64,000 bases of DNA, from assembly GCA_023101725.1 (NCBI GenBank), contig JALJCO010001038.1, positions 248,001-312,000 on the forward strand. Direction: 5' to 3'. Below, in pieces: positions 10,801 to 21,460 of the stretch. Below the pieces are notes generated by a model. The model ran no database searches. It had not been told where the DNA came from and saw only the letters and a program-made list of their open reading frames with translations. Source of the stretch: Atherinomorus stipes (Eukaryota > Chordata > Actinopteri > Atheriniformes > Atherinidae). Made by a program: the position numbers and the translations under genes. The first letter of the stretch is position 1; every line of letters begins with the position of its first letter.

Positions 10801-13800
10801 AGTGAATCCAGAAAATAATCAACAGATTAACTGACAGTGAAATTCATTGTTGGTTGTCTTGATCAGCTGAACAGTTCTTACCCCTGCAGATGTCCGTAGG
10901 AATGGATATCTCTTTAAGAGATCCTCAGTAGACATTCCTTCAGCTATTTCTCGGCGTCTCCATGCAAAAGTTTTCATCATGCGGTCTTTCACCAGTGTTG
11001 TGTCAGGATGTAGCTTTCGGTACTGATCAAGCAGCACCTTGATATGAGCCTCAATGGACGCTGCATCTTCCCCCATCGTACAAGATTCCTTTATCAAAAC
11101 ATATTATTCATTACCAATCACGTGCACACAATTTGACAAGATATGATGCCTTTTCTCCTGAGAGGCTGAGGCTGTGAGGACTTACAAAAGATGGCTTGAG
11201 TCGTTTTGGACATGAGCCTGTGGGTTCTTCTGCAGTCTTCAACTTGCTTGCTTGTCCAAACTTTTCTTTGACCCGTTTAACTTCCTCATTGCAGATGAGT
11301 GGTGCCCGTTCTGCTTTGAATTTTCTCTTGAGTTGGCAGTGCCAGGTATGCTAGTTGTTCAAAAAAAATATCAGTATGCATACATATTGTATGCAATCTT
11401 TTAAAGAAGAAACAAAGGAAGATACATACATAACCATTTCCGTGCATGTCTCTTAAGAAGGGATACTTCACAATCAGTGCTTTGATGACCTGGATATAGT
11501 CTGAGTGGGATGGATATCTGTCTCAAACATGACAAAACAAACCACATTACCTTGGTAATTCTAGACAACACTTGATGGCATTTTTGCCCTTAGATTCCTC
11601 TAAGATGAAAAATCTATATATGATAAGATAAAGACTCATGTCAGACGAATGTAGGTGATGTTGAATTTTTTTCAATTATAAATTTAGGTGATGGGGGGTG
11701 CAGGAAAAAAAAAAAAAACATTTGCCAAATTTTGTTCCATATCTATTAAGCTAGCCAAATAACTGTTGTAGTGAAATAACTTATTCAATAAGAAATTATA
11801 AATGTGGCAATTTGAACAGTCCAGGCTAGGCCAGGGGATATGTGATGTATGATTTTATTCTGTCGTGGCATTATTGATATTATTGTGTAATATTTGGAGA
11901 GGGACCCTTACATTGTGTACTGTGACAGCACTTCATAAAGAGTCCCAATTATTTTGTTGCGGTACTTCTGTTCTTTGTGGACTGGTTCTTTGGCATCTAA
12001 ACAGCTCTGGACATCTTGTGGGAATTGTGGAATGGAAATGACTGCAGGCAGTCTGCGGCCAGTAGGTTCAGAACTGCAATACAACAGGAGAATGGCATTA
12101 CCAGGTGTATCTGACACGTTGCAAGTGCTTTAATTTTATATACAAATTGACATTAAGAACATAATACGTCTGGTTTGCTGGAGACACAGGAGCTTCAGAC
12201 AGACTGTGCTCTGGGTTGACTGCTTGTAAATTGAGGATGACTTCCTTGTAGCGGTTTGTGAAGTCTCTGAACTTCAGCTGCTTTTTGAAGGACTTGTCAA
12301 AGAGATATGCAATCATGGTCTCTGTGAGTCCGCAGTCGACTGTCTCTCCATCTACATCATTTTCTGAAATGTGTAATACAAATAAAAAGGCTATCAAGAG
12401 AGAGAAACACAGAAACTCTGGACATACATGGCATGATAACTAGTTTGAAAATGCATAAATACAGGAAAATCTTCATTTTTTTGCCACCGAATAAAATTAT
12501 GTATTTCATCTTCAAAAGTATGGTGGTACTTATTAGACATAAGCCCATTTTTCTGCTAACTGTAGTAACTATCCATCTATATTATTTAAATAAAACTAAC
12601 ACAAACATACTTATCTATATCAAATTTAAAGGAAACAAGAATCTCCATCAGTTAGCTCTTTCCCTAATAAAGTTTATCTTACATGAGTAAAAACTGTGCA
12701 TTTTGATCTTTGCAATATCTGTTTCAAACAACACCACAGGACTTTGAATTTCTCTTGTAGTTCCAGACATAATGCTGATATAGAACAGGATAAGAACTAG
12801 AGATGCATGATACAATCGGCCTCCTATCAGTATTGGCCTATATCTGCCTTAAAACTGAGTATTGGACATCGGCCATCCGATAGATATTTAACCGATCAGC
12901 CCGCTGTTTCTAAAGTCTAAAAAAAAAAAAAAAAAACTTCTTCCAAAAAAAAAAAAAAAAAACAAAACAAAAAATTGACAGGCTTTAAAACTTCAAAAGA
13001 CTAGGGTTGGGAAAAAATATTGATACACATATAGACATTTAAAAACGCAGTATCAGTCTATTTTACAAATGAAATCGCGATACTTCACCGTTCTGTTACG
13101 AAATCTTGCCAGAATTCAAAATGTTCACGATATTCTTGTATGCTGATATCATACTGACATTTAAAAACACGGTATCGATCTATTTTACTGACGAAATCAC
13201 GCCAGCATTCATGAAATCTCACAAAAGTTTGTAGCAGAACGATGAAATCTCGCTAGATTTTGTAAGTAAAATAGATCGATACCGTGTTTTTGAATATCGA
13301 TTTGATATCGGCATATGAAAATGTCACAATATTTCAGTGTATTAGGGATGTAACAACATAAAAATTGAATATCACGTTTATTGTGACCAAAATGATCAGT
13401 TATCATTTTTATTGCGGTATTATAAAATTAACCCCCCAGCATCTTTAAAATATCCAAAATAGGTCTAAAAGTCTACTTTGTCCTTTTTAAAGGGGGAAAA
13501 ATGTCCCTGTGGGTGGACATTGCAAACTGTGACTGCTGCTGCTTTTCCACCCAATGAGCAGCATTACTGGGAGTTTTTCAAAGTGCAGTAATCAGTCACG
13601 GTCTTAATGACAATTAAAATTTGAAATGGTAACTAATCATTGAGAATTTTATCACGGTTAACCATTTTACCGGTAATCGTTACATCCCTACCGTGTATCT
13701 ATAGTGTATCTATGGTGCATCCTGGTCAGGTCGCCAGTCGATCGCAGGGCCAACACGGTGTGACAAAACACAGTTGCACCGGGTGGGGGGGGGGCTGGTG

Positions 13801-14320
13801 GAAACGGGACTAGTGTTACATCCGGCTACTGTTGCTGCAGGTTAACCGCAGGCGCAAGCCCCTTAGCAAATAGGGCTAGTTAGCTTCACTCTGACAGTTC
13901 ACGTTCTGCAGGGCATGTACCCCATGAAGTTGAAATGGAACAAATTTGTACCTTCCTTTGTTTAAAATAATTTTGAGCGGGAAACTGAATCCTTGCGTTA
14001 AGTAACTTTAGCTTTAAAATTATTTATCCGATAATTATACATATTAGGAGTGCGGAGAGACGTTACTGCTTTTGTTGACGTTTTAACGTAGCTACAGTCG
14101 GTCAGTCACTGTAATAACTGGATAAAGCTAGCTATTATCCGTGTTAAAGACAGCTCCTCAAATACTTGCTAAATTAAGTGGTTAAATCCAATGTTGTAAA
14201 AATCAAAATTACACTTAACTTACCTCTAAATTTTTGAGCCTCCTCCTCTGAAATGTCAATACCTCCTTCCTCCACCAACTTCTGTAAAAGCTCCTCCGTT
14301 GAAAGACTTCTGAGATCCAT
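7845..14320 (-). CDS. SAMD3-like protein encoded by the CACTA element, nine exons
   Basis: Nine exons join in frame with GT-AG junctions: 14224-14320, 12168-12363, 11912-12073, 11430-11517, 11186-11350, 10882-11088, 9230-9398, 8269-8348 and 7845-8141. They total 1461 nt, or 486 residues plus stop. Residues 1 to about 75 (MDLRSLSTEELL... ENDVDGETV... LTETMIAYLF) fit a sterile alpha motif (SAM) fold, a protein-protein interaction domain. The rest is the conserved body seen in fish proteins named SAMD3-like (YPFLR repeats, KRKFKAERAPL, MKTFAWRRREI). There are no stops or frame shifts in any exon, unlike the neighbouring transposase. Position and strand suggest it is the element's accessory protein, analogous to plant TnpA; that is inference. 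Its similarity to host SAMD3 is by recognition, not alignment. Confidence 0.82.
8521..9128. mobile_element. MITE with GGTGCGTTCAGACC ends inside intron 7 of the SAMD3-like gene
   Basis: Inverted ends GGTGCGTTCAGACC (8523-8536) and GGTCTGAGTGCACC (9112-9125). The interior matches the MITE copies at 18411 and 41240 (GTTTACATGCAAAGTC, ACTTTGGGCATC). It lies between exons 7 and 8, so it does not disturb the reading frame. It shows that the CACTA copy is older than this insertion. Confidence 0.75.
9834..9885. repeat. solitary end of a TTAA-type MITE
   Basis: TTAACTCATTCACTGCCATT resembles the end of the TTAA-flanked element at 16090 (TTAACTCACTGGCTGCCATT). No matching second end was found nearby, so this is a remnant within intron 6 of the SAMD3-like gene. 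Confidence 0.45.
13343..13690. mobile_element. hAT-type MITE with TAGGGATGTAAC ends
   Basis: Ends TAGGGATGTAAC and GTTACATCCCTA. The flanks CAGTGTAT (13335-13342) and CCGTGTAT (13691-13698) agree at 7 of 8 positions, the 8-bp duplication expected for hAT. It lies in intron 1 of the SAMD3-like gene. It has the same termini as the element at 28251-29281. Confidence 0.8.
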
Positions 14321-14694
14321 GCTGGACCTCCAGTCGTTTCGCTTCACTTCACCTCAGCACCCAGCGGCGTCTTTGGCCTTTAGCCTGCGGTATTAATGCG
14401 CGGTTGCTTAGCAACCACTGTGCTGTCTTGGGGAACTATATTGGATGGCGCATTTTTACGTGACATCCTGGTTTACAGGGACTTTCGAAGAACTCGGTTT
14501 AACCCAACTTTTCAAAGCACATTCATGCGAATATGCAGCTTAAAGTGCTTTACGAAGCTGGAATTCTTGTTGATAGTTGATTTGTTGATAGTTGAATCTA
14601 CCATGATGTTGAACCCATGATAAAACTAAATACAAAGGTAGAATTTTGAAGGCTAAATATATTTATTTTAACAAGATCAGGTGAAGAAAATTAA

Positions 14695-14950
14695 TAAAAG
14701 TTAATGAAATAGAAATTACAAAAGTCAGAGGCAAATATTATAAATTATCCATTTATATAAAAAATATTATATAATAATATTATTACATAGAATGATTAGG
14801 TCTAAATGAAAACACAGACAGTTAATAAAGTTAATAAAATAGCGATAAAGTCAGAGGCAAATATTACAGATAAATGATCCATTTATATAAAATTATTTTA
14901 TAATAATGTTATTATATAAAATGATAAGGTCTAAATTAAAACACAGATAA
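14695..14950. repeat. about 126-bp imperfect tandem duplication
   Basis: Two adjacent copies share TTAATAAA-GTTAAT, AAGTCAGAGGCAAATATTA, ATCCATTTATATAAAA and GATTAGGTCTAAAT-AAAACACAG. It lies between the SAMD3-like start and the right end of the CACTA element, possibly in its promoter region. Confidence 0.75.
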
Positions 14951-15007
14951 TTTAATTAAAGTACTAATTCAAGTTATTGTATGAACTACATGTATTTCCC
15001 AATTCCG

Positions 15008-15171
15008 CAGGTACATTTTGGGTTGAAATGGTACAAATTTGTACTTTATATCATTTTGGACCCTTTTTAATAGTCTAAAGGTACACTTCTGGTCTTTTAA
15101 AGACCAATACTGTACTTATGAGGGTACATTCTTAAAAATTGTACCTATAGGTACAGAAATGTCCCTGTCTT
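15008..15171. repeat. CACTA right subterminal GTAC array
   Basis: At least nine GTAC-centred motifs (GGTACA, TGTACT, GTACCTATAGGTAC) lie just inside the right end. They mirror the left array but are not the same sequence, so the two ends share motifs rather than being a long inverted repeat. Confidence 0.75.
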
Positions 15172-15197
15172 GTACCTCTATTTTTGAGTGTGTAGTG
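15172..15197 (-). repeat. CACTA right terminal inverted repeat
   Basis: Reverse complement of the left repeat, ending GAGTGTGTAGTG. It is a perfect 26-bp match. Confidence 0.97.
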
Positions 15198-15915
15198 CGT
15201 AACGATATTCCCGCTGCTGTGGCTACTTGACTCTACGCAAGGCTCTATCTTCGTCATACTTTATTCAAATTAGCCATGCTTACCCTTGTTAGAAAGCTAA
15301 TTTCATTGGCTACACGACCAAAATGTCACGTGGGTCTCCACCAATAGTCGCTAGACTTTATGAAGCGTCAAATGACGTGACTCTGTCCGCCATTGGCTTA
15401 CAGGATGGAAGCGCTGGTTTTACTTCAAGAGCTGCCCCGGAGTCAAATCTTAACAGAAATTAATGGGGACACTTTTGTTTTGTAGGTATGAAGGTGAGGA
15501 AAACAAACATACCAAACACCGCTAGCTAATGTTTAGGGAAGCAAGCGTCCTTCGCTGAAAGTGTAGCAACAGCTCTGGCGAGCGAACTTTTCTGAAGGCA
15601 AAAAATGGACTTTATGTGGCCATTTTCTAATCATGGAATGTTTTTATTACGAATATGCTGGATTACTTTTAATCGGTGGACCCTTATGGACAAATGGAAT
15701 ATAAACAATTGAAGATTGGACTTATAATATGGTTTCTGGACCCCTTCAAAGGTAGGGAGTCTACGATGCTTTTTCATATTTATGTTTTGTCATGCTGCTA
15801 TATCTTTATTAATAGTGCTTTCGTGCTCATTGTGTCCATAAAATGAACTTGGTGGTTAAATAGTGGAGAACCTAAGCTTTCTAACGATGTATAACATGCC
15901 TATATTGGCAAAGGT
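15198..15915 (-). promoter_or_regulatory. probable piggyBac 5' region and promoter, displaced
   Basis: On the minus strand this segment has several CCAAT boxes (ATTGG/CCAAT near 15303, 15350 and 15393), a TGACGT-type element near 15373 and a CATAAAGT near 15357. It sits directly beyond the CACTA right end and in line with the piggyBac gene whose first exon is at 4922. I infer that it is the piggyBac promoter and leader, separated by the 10.2-kb CACTA insertion. A TTAA at 15916 may be the outer end. Confidence 0.4.
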
Positions 15916-16089
15916 TTAACCCTTCATATAGGCATGCGCGTTGTTGACTGACCTGCGCAGTCGCACAACTGGGCGCCGGCGCCCAGGTGGTTTTAAACAG
16001 GTTAAAGGGACAGTACAGGTATTGAAACTGGACTTCGAGATTACTGAACATACTCCAAACCTGACAAAGTGAAGATTTTCACTGTTTAA

Positions 16090-17140
16090 CTCACTGGCTG
16101 CCATTCACGTGTAAACACGTTAATTCAAATCCGAACGCTAACTGCCAATCACGTGTTTCCATGTTAATGAAGGGTTTTAATCGGGGGAGCTGTTTTAATC
16201 TCTGGCGGAGCTTGTCAGAGAAAACCAAGGACTGATCATCTTTATTTTGGTAGTTTTCATCTAATCCAGCAGATGGCGGTGTCAGACAAGCTTAAAAAAA
16301 ACCTACCAGGAAGTGATGCGCTTCTATGATGCCTGTGTTGCTAGCGGTTGTTAGCCCAAGAAGTGTGCTCGATTCTGCTGTGAGGGGGGGAGAACATGGC
16401 GACCGGTCGTAATCGAAGCAGCTTAGGAGGTTGATGAAGGAGGAAAGTTTGTGGAAAAAGTGATCGGTAACAGAAAGTGACACGATCGATCGAAGACAAA
16501 TCTATAGATGGAACTACAACAGCGAAGTGCGCAATCTGAAAGTGAAAGTAAGTCTACAGCACACAGTCGTTTACCATAGGGGAGGGGAGGGGGGGTGCGC
16601 ACCTAAGTTGCGGTAGAGGGAAGGAGCGAGGGAGGGAGGAGTAGAGAGACGTTTCTGCTCTATGTTTCTGTCAAATGCTATGTTGTGAAACAAACTTGTT
16701 GTGGCTTATTTAGCTAGTAAATAATTATTTTGCCTCCAAAACTCTTTTCTCAGTGTTGTATTTGTTGTTTCATAGAAGTAAACAGCTGTTCAGATGATGA
16801 AGGTGTTACTAAAGTAAAAAAATATTGGCATCAAAGACACTTTCCCACTTGAAGTGGACCCTAGCATTCAAAGCTAGTTTTCTCAGCTTTTTGGTCAGAA
16901 ACAGGCATTTTTGCTGCAACAAACCAATGTTCTACTGCAGATTACTAAAGAATGGAAAAAGCTAAAAAACAAATGTTTTTTCTGATAAAAAGAAGAGAGT
17001 CTAAGCTTTCCTTTGGTACATTTAGTGTTTGCATTGGCATAGTCCGGAATATTCTGTTGATCTCCCAAAATCAGTGAAAATGCTTAAAAATCCTGGCAAT
17101 ATGGAGCGCTCTGCTCGGAAAAGGTCTGGCAGTCAATGAG
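16090..17140. mobile_element. TTAA-flanked piggyBac-type non-autonomous element
   Basis: Starts CTCACTGGCTGCCA and ends with the reverse complement of CTCATTGACTGCCA. It is flanked on both sides by TTAA (16086-16089 and 17141-17144), the piggyBac target. It is 1051 bp long with no open frame, so it relies on a transposase from elsewhere. A G-rich stretch lies near 16580-16650. Confidence 0.85.
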
Positions 17141-17144
17141 TTAA

Positions 17145-17918
17145 TCAGAATTTGGTGGGATTTCAAACACAAAATGCAGAACTTATGCCACTTCGGTTAC
17201 ATATTTAAGTGGCAAAAGATTGTGAAAAAGGTTAAATTCATGTCTTGCCAATGCCAACGCCATTAAACATCAAAGGAAAAAGTACAGATGTTCCAATAAA
17301 GGGCATTGTTCAACCAAAATAAGTTGTTTTTATTTACCAAGACACTTAAAAACAATATTTAAGAGTGTAGTAATGATACCATGGTATACCGTGATACTGT
17401 GATATTTTAGCTCAAGGTTATCATACCATCAGAACTTTATACCGACACATGCCTAGCGACAGCAGAGGAAGTAGCTGTGGGAAACTGTTTAGCGGTGAAT
17501 GTTTTTGCTGCCAGCTTCACCAGTAGACTCCATACGGCTCTTCTAGCTCCAGCAAAGTCCGTGTCTGCTTCACTGTTGTGCGGTAAAGTTGAGCAAGTTA
17601 CCCAGGAGTGTCACATCGCCTCTGCTACAGGAAATTTAATAGCTGTTTATGTCGGAGCTTTCACCGTGGAGGAAAGAACAGAGCAGCACAGTTACTAAGC
17701 CATCATAGAAATGTTGCTTCTGGATGAAAAAGACCAGACTGGAAGATGAGGACAATAACTGGTTTTGTTCCTACTTAATGCTCCTGTGGGCGCAATGTTT
17801 ACTCCACATAGCATTATGCTCAGTAAACACAACCGCTACACACAGCTGCCAGATGAGTGCAGACAGTCCATGTTCCTGATCCACTTTTCTCTGCTGTTCA
17901 ATAAAGCGCACTAGGGCC
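17145..17918. other. no gene seen
   Basis: Degenerate interspersed sequence. A stretch near 17375-17430 (ATACCATGGTATACCGTGATA) is typical fish repeat debris. Nothing codes for a recognisable protein. Confidence 0.4.
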
Positions 17919-17920
17919 TA

Positions 17921-17993
<73 letters not shown>

Positions 17994-18010
17994 GATATAT
18001 ATATATATAT
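17919..18010. repeat. compound TA / CTAT microsatellite
   Basis: TA dinucleotides flank a run of about nine CTAT units ending ATCGATATAT. Confidence 0.95.
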
Positions 18011-18410
18011 AAGTAATATGTAGGTGATATATAGGTATATATATATTTAGGTCATTTTCAAAGTCAACTAGTCAGGCCAATCAAAATCGATTATTCCATT
18101 AGTTATGATGTCATCACTTCGTCATCAATAATAAAACAAAAAATACTTTTATCCCCAAAGAAAAATTGTAAAACGTGTGTGAGATCTTATTTATATATTG
18201 GGTGTGTTCCATATATCAGTTTTTTGTCTTGTTTGTTTTATTTTATAATTGTGTGGCTCTAGTGTGTTTTATTGAACAGTGCTTTTACATACAGTATATG
18301 TGCACATTTTTTAGTAGTTATATGGTAATTTGGGACCTTTTCTAGTGAGTATACAGCATATACTGCGCGTCACATAGACTACACACTGGATCAATGTGTT
18401 GAACTCGCGG

Positions 18411-19250
18411 TGTGTTCAGACCAAACACGATTTGGGCATGAAGGGCGTCAGGTTTACATGCAAAATCAATGGCCGACGTGCATCAAGGAGTGGCGACCCT
18501 TCTTGCGGCGTGTTTCGGGCGTCGGGTGTGGCACGTCTAGGGGAGTTACGCGTGTTTCGTGCATCGAGTTTTGAGATTTTCAGCATTTGACGCGTGAAAC
18601 GCCAACAGGGGCATCAGATGTCGGAGTTGGAAAATCTGAACTTTGGCGTCTTGACGCGGGGGGGTCGACCAATCAGAGCGAGTCATAATACAGACACACA
18701 TTTTCCAACAGGAGGGGAAACACCCAGAAGAACCAGGGGACTCTCCTCTCTCTCTCTCTGAAGACAGAGGAGGATAAACTGTGATCTGTGTCCGGTCCCG
18801 GTTTCTGAACGGTGGTTTGATGACCTGCTGTCCTGATGGGATTCACGGGGCTGATAATGCTGCCTCGCATCGGGACAGCGGGTTGTTAAACTGGGTCGGA
18901 TTAGACGGCTGAAAGCACCCCTCGTCAGCAGCTCCTGGAGTAAACGGTGAAACTCATCACACTCAGAACACCTGGAATCATCTTGTGAACCAGACACGAG
19001 CAGAGATGCCCGTCGATGACTTTCCCTGCTTTATTTATCACATAAAGCCGAGCCGCTCTCTCTCCTGCATCTGTCATGGTGCAGACAGACCGGTGACGGG
19101 AGAAAGAAAAAGGAGGGACTCCTCCCGAGGCGCGTCGAGCGCAGCTTGGCTGGACAGCCCATGCCGCGGGTCAGGGACGTCAAGACGCTGGAAATCAAGT
19201 GTCTGACTTTTTAGTGACCCAGCGTCCAACTTTGGGCATCAGGCGCGTCC
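18411..19250. mobile_element. MITE copy of the GTGTTCAGACCAAA family, truncated right end
   Basis: Starts GGTGTGTTCAGACCAAAC and shares the interior of the copies at 8521 and 41240 (CAGAAGAACCAG, ACTGTGATCTGTGTCC, GTTGTTAAACTGG). It runs to GCGTCCAACTTTGGGCATC and stops near 19250 without the terminal inverted repeat, passing into a LINE fragment. Open frames here are chance readings of GC-rich repeat. Confidence 0.7.
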
Positions 19251-19254
19251 CCCA

Positions 19255-19410
19255 AGGATGTGTGTTAAGGACTCTCCTGTACACACTTTACACATCAGAC
19301 TGCTCCCCTAACCTACCCCTCCAACCTCATCATAAAATTTGCTGACGATACCACGGTGGTTGATCTTATCTCAGGCAGGCGGTTCAGGTCAATAAAGACC
19401 TGCACTACCA
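19255..19410 (+). pseudogene. LINE reverse transcriptase fragment
   Basis: Reads LYTLYTSDCSPN and then, after a frame change in a C-rich stretch, IIKFADDTTVVDLIS. FADD is the RT catalytic motif. It is a short dead fragment of an L2/Rex/CR1-type LINE, immediately 3' of the MITE. Confidence 0.65.
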
Positions 19411-19490
19411 GATTTTCCAACTGCTTCTTCCCCTGGGTAATACAATTACTAAACAAAAACAATGTCCCTCTGCATACATTGGTTACCGAA

Positions 19491-19517
19491 CCCCCCCCCC
19501 CCCCCCCCCCCCCCCCC
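19491..19517. repeat. run of 27 C
   Basis: An uninterrupted C homopolymer, prone to length error in sequencing. Confidence 0.95.
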
Positions 19518-20304
19518 TCACCTGCCATGACCAGTTGTATTTCTGGACATTGGTGCATTTGAGCACTTTTTAGATTTATATTCATATTTAAATTGGATTC
19601 AAATATTTTTAGGTGCAAATAGACCCCACATTAACTCTTGGTGCTGTAATCCATATTCCTGACTAAGTTGTTTATCAGGCAATGTGTATAGCCTATATAC
19701 ATATATAATCTAACTGTAAATAACACTTTAAAAACTTGAAATGATATCTCTAAACTATTTGGTTACAGTAATTTTTCATCATCTCTCCAACCTATAATCA
19801 ATAACAATTTTTTCCCACCTTGTCAAAGGAAAAGTGTGTTTAAAAAAATGGTTTGACAAAGGTGTTTAAACAATTGGACACTTGTTTGAAGTTGACACAT
19901 CCATGTCATTCCAACAAATTCAGCTTAAATACGGAATATGTGTGACCCTTTTTTTTTTTTTGTTTACATGCAGATTAGACACTTTATATTTAGTACTTCC
20001 AAGTTCCCTGAGAATAAATATGTCCGGGCCCTCTTGATAACTTCCTTCGTACACTAAATATTACAAAAAAATGAAGTGCCTGGATTAATGACAAAACCAC
20101 CAGTGGGAGACGGACCTTGGAATCAAACCTAGAAGAGTGGTCTAAGATATTCTCAGAGTCAAGTTAAGTTTTTTTTGTTTATACAATAGGCTAAAGGAAA
20201 GCCAGTATGGAATTATCCATCTCAATTTCCTATTAAATACAGACCAGATATTTCCCCCATGTGTAAAAAATGTAAAAATGAGGTTGGAACTTCTTTTCAT
20301 TTAA

Positions 20305-21460
20305 AGGTTGAATATGGAATACGGACAGAACAGCGACATCACGTGTGTCTAGAGCCCCGTTTCCACCAGCGGGTCTGGGTCGGGTCGGGCTGGATCGGTC
20401 CACGTTTTTTTGCGTCTCCACAGATAAAAACTAGGACGGGTAGCCTTATATCCGACCCGACCCGGACTACTTTTTTGGCACCCTTCGGTAGGGGTACTGA
20501 TCTAACCGATCCGGACCAAAGAGGTGGAGCTAATACACAGCAATCAGCTGATTCGTTGAAAAATCCGCCACTTCCCGCGTGACCCAGCGTAAAAACAAAG
20601 CCGGGGTAACTCCTTTCTGTTTCTGTCACGTGTGGCGCCGGTGTTTTGGTTAAACGGCGTTACACGGCGATGATGTCACACAATCACGTAGCAGCGCTGT
20701 CCAGCTAATTCTCCGCCTCCAGAATAAGGGTACAGGTTGCTGTGGGGACACAGCGTGAAATCAACACATCCGTACCCAAACCCACCCGATCCGGCCTGGC
20801 CCGGCCCGACCTGACCCAGACCCGCGGGTGGAAACGGGGCTTAGGTTGTAGTTGCAACGGCAGAAAAACAACTCCAGCTGCTGGGATGCCAGGCTCGCTG
20901 CCGATATGCAAGTGACCAACAGTCTGCAGCATGTCCAACAAGTAACACAGAGGAGTTTAGAACTGACAGCTAACGTTAGCCATGTTAGCAAACAAGCTAG
21001 CTTACCGATCCCGGAGGAAAGTCGCCATTTCTGTGTTATGACTGCGTGGAAAACGTTTATGTGTGTCCATTTAGTGAAGTCTTCACCTAAATTTACTCCA
21101 GGTTTTGCTTTTCTCAGGTCACTCCTTCTCAGAAACAGATAACAATATCTCCAGGGCTCTGAAGCAGCTGCTTCACTCGTCGTCTCCACGGTTTTCCCCT
21201 GTACAAGCCTGACTATGACCAAAATATTGTTTCCACACAGAAATCATGTTTGGCAACCTGCAATGGCGACATGTAGTGGCTTATAGACGTAAATAAAATG
21301 CCATAATCGAACCCGTCAAATTTGATTTTATAATTATTTTTAGGCTAAATATAATTTTTCTGGGAAATGTTGTACTTTCATTCTGTACACCCCCAAACGA
21401 CTTGTGGTGGTATTATTTTTTTTAAAAATACAGCTTTTAATAAAAATGTTCCATATTCAA
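20305..21460. mobile_element. 1.16-kb DNA transposon inserted in the L1 remnant
   Basis: Flanked by CATTTAA on both sides (20298-20304 and 21461-21467). Its ends carry the inverted sequence TTGAATATGGAA (20308-20319) and TTCCATATTCAA (21449-21460). If the ends are set at GTTGAATATGGAA instead, the flanks are ATTTAAAG and ATTTAATA, a diverged 8-bp hAT-style duplication. No protein is encoded. It carries a second element inside (20353-20841). Confidence 0.75.
20353..20841. mobile_element. nested MITE, AGCCCCGTTTCCACC ends, TAG duplication
   Basis: Ends AGCCCCGTTTCCACC and GGTGGAAACGGGGCT, flanked by TAG on both sides (20350-20352, 20842-20844). A 3-bp duplication suggests the PIF/Harbinger type. 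The ends continue as GGGTCTGGGTC / GACCCAGACCC, and the interior is GC-rich. Open frames here are chance readings. Confidence 0.75.

Larger units (their letters stand above)
4988..15197 (-). mobile_element. complete CACTA (EnSpm) transposon, about 10.2 kb
   Basis: Both termini carry a perfect 26-bp inverted repeat starting CACTACACACTCAAAAATAG, which gives the superfamily name directly. Inside each end lies a cluster of GTACC/GGTAC motifs. Two minus-strand genes occupy the interior: a SAMD3-like gene (14320-7845) and a C2H2/DDE transposase (7842-5399). Introns have been invaded by smaller MITEs (8521-9128, 13343-13690). CACTA elements normally duplicate 2-3 bp; here the flanks are TCT on the left and CGT on the right, so no duplication is visible. 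Left flank: the 5' region of a piggyBac gene. Right flank: sequence that is probably the rest of that piggyBac 5' region. Confidence 0.92.

Noticed and set aside
13020..13330. Protein-coding potential in the GATATCG-rich stretch
   Set aside because: Repeated ATCGATAT/AAATCTCG words are fish repeat sequence inside an intron. The frames are short.
4985..15200. 3-bp target duplication of the CACTA element
   Set aside because: The flanks are TCT and CGT, which do not match. The duplication is lost, mutated or was never made.
18683..18997. Minus-strand open frame of 104 codons
   Set aside because: It is a chance reading through the GC-rich MITE. Equivalent positions in the other copies have stops and frame changes.
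20339..21222. Several overlapping open frames on both strands
   Set aside because: They fall within two nested non-coding elements. No domain is visible.
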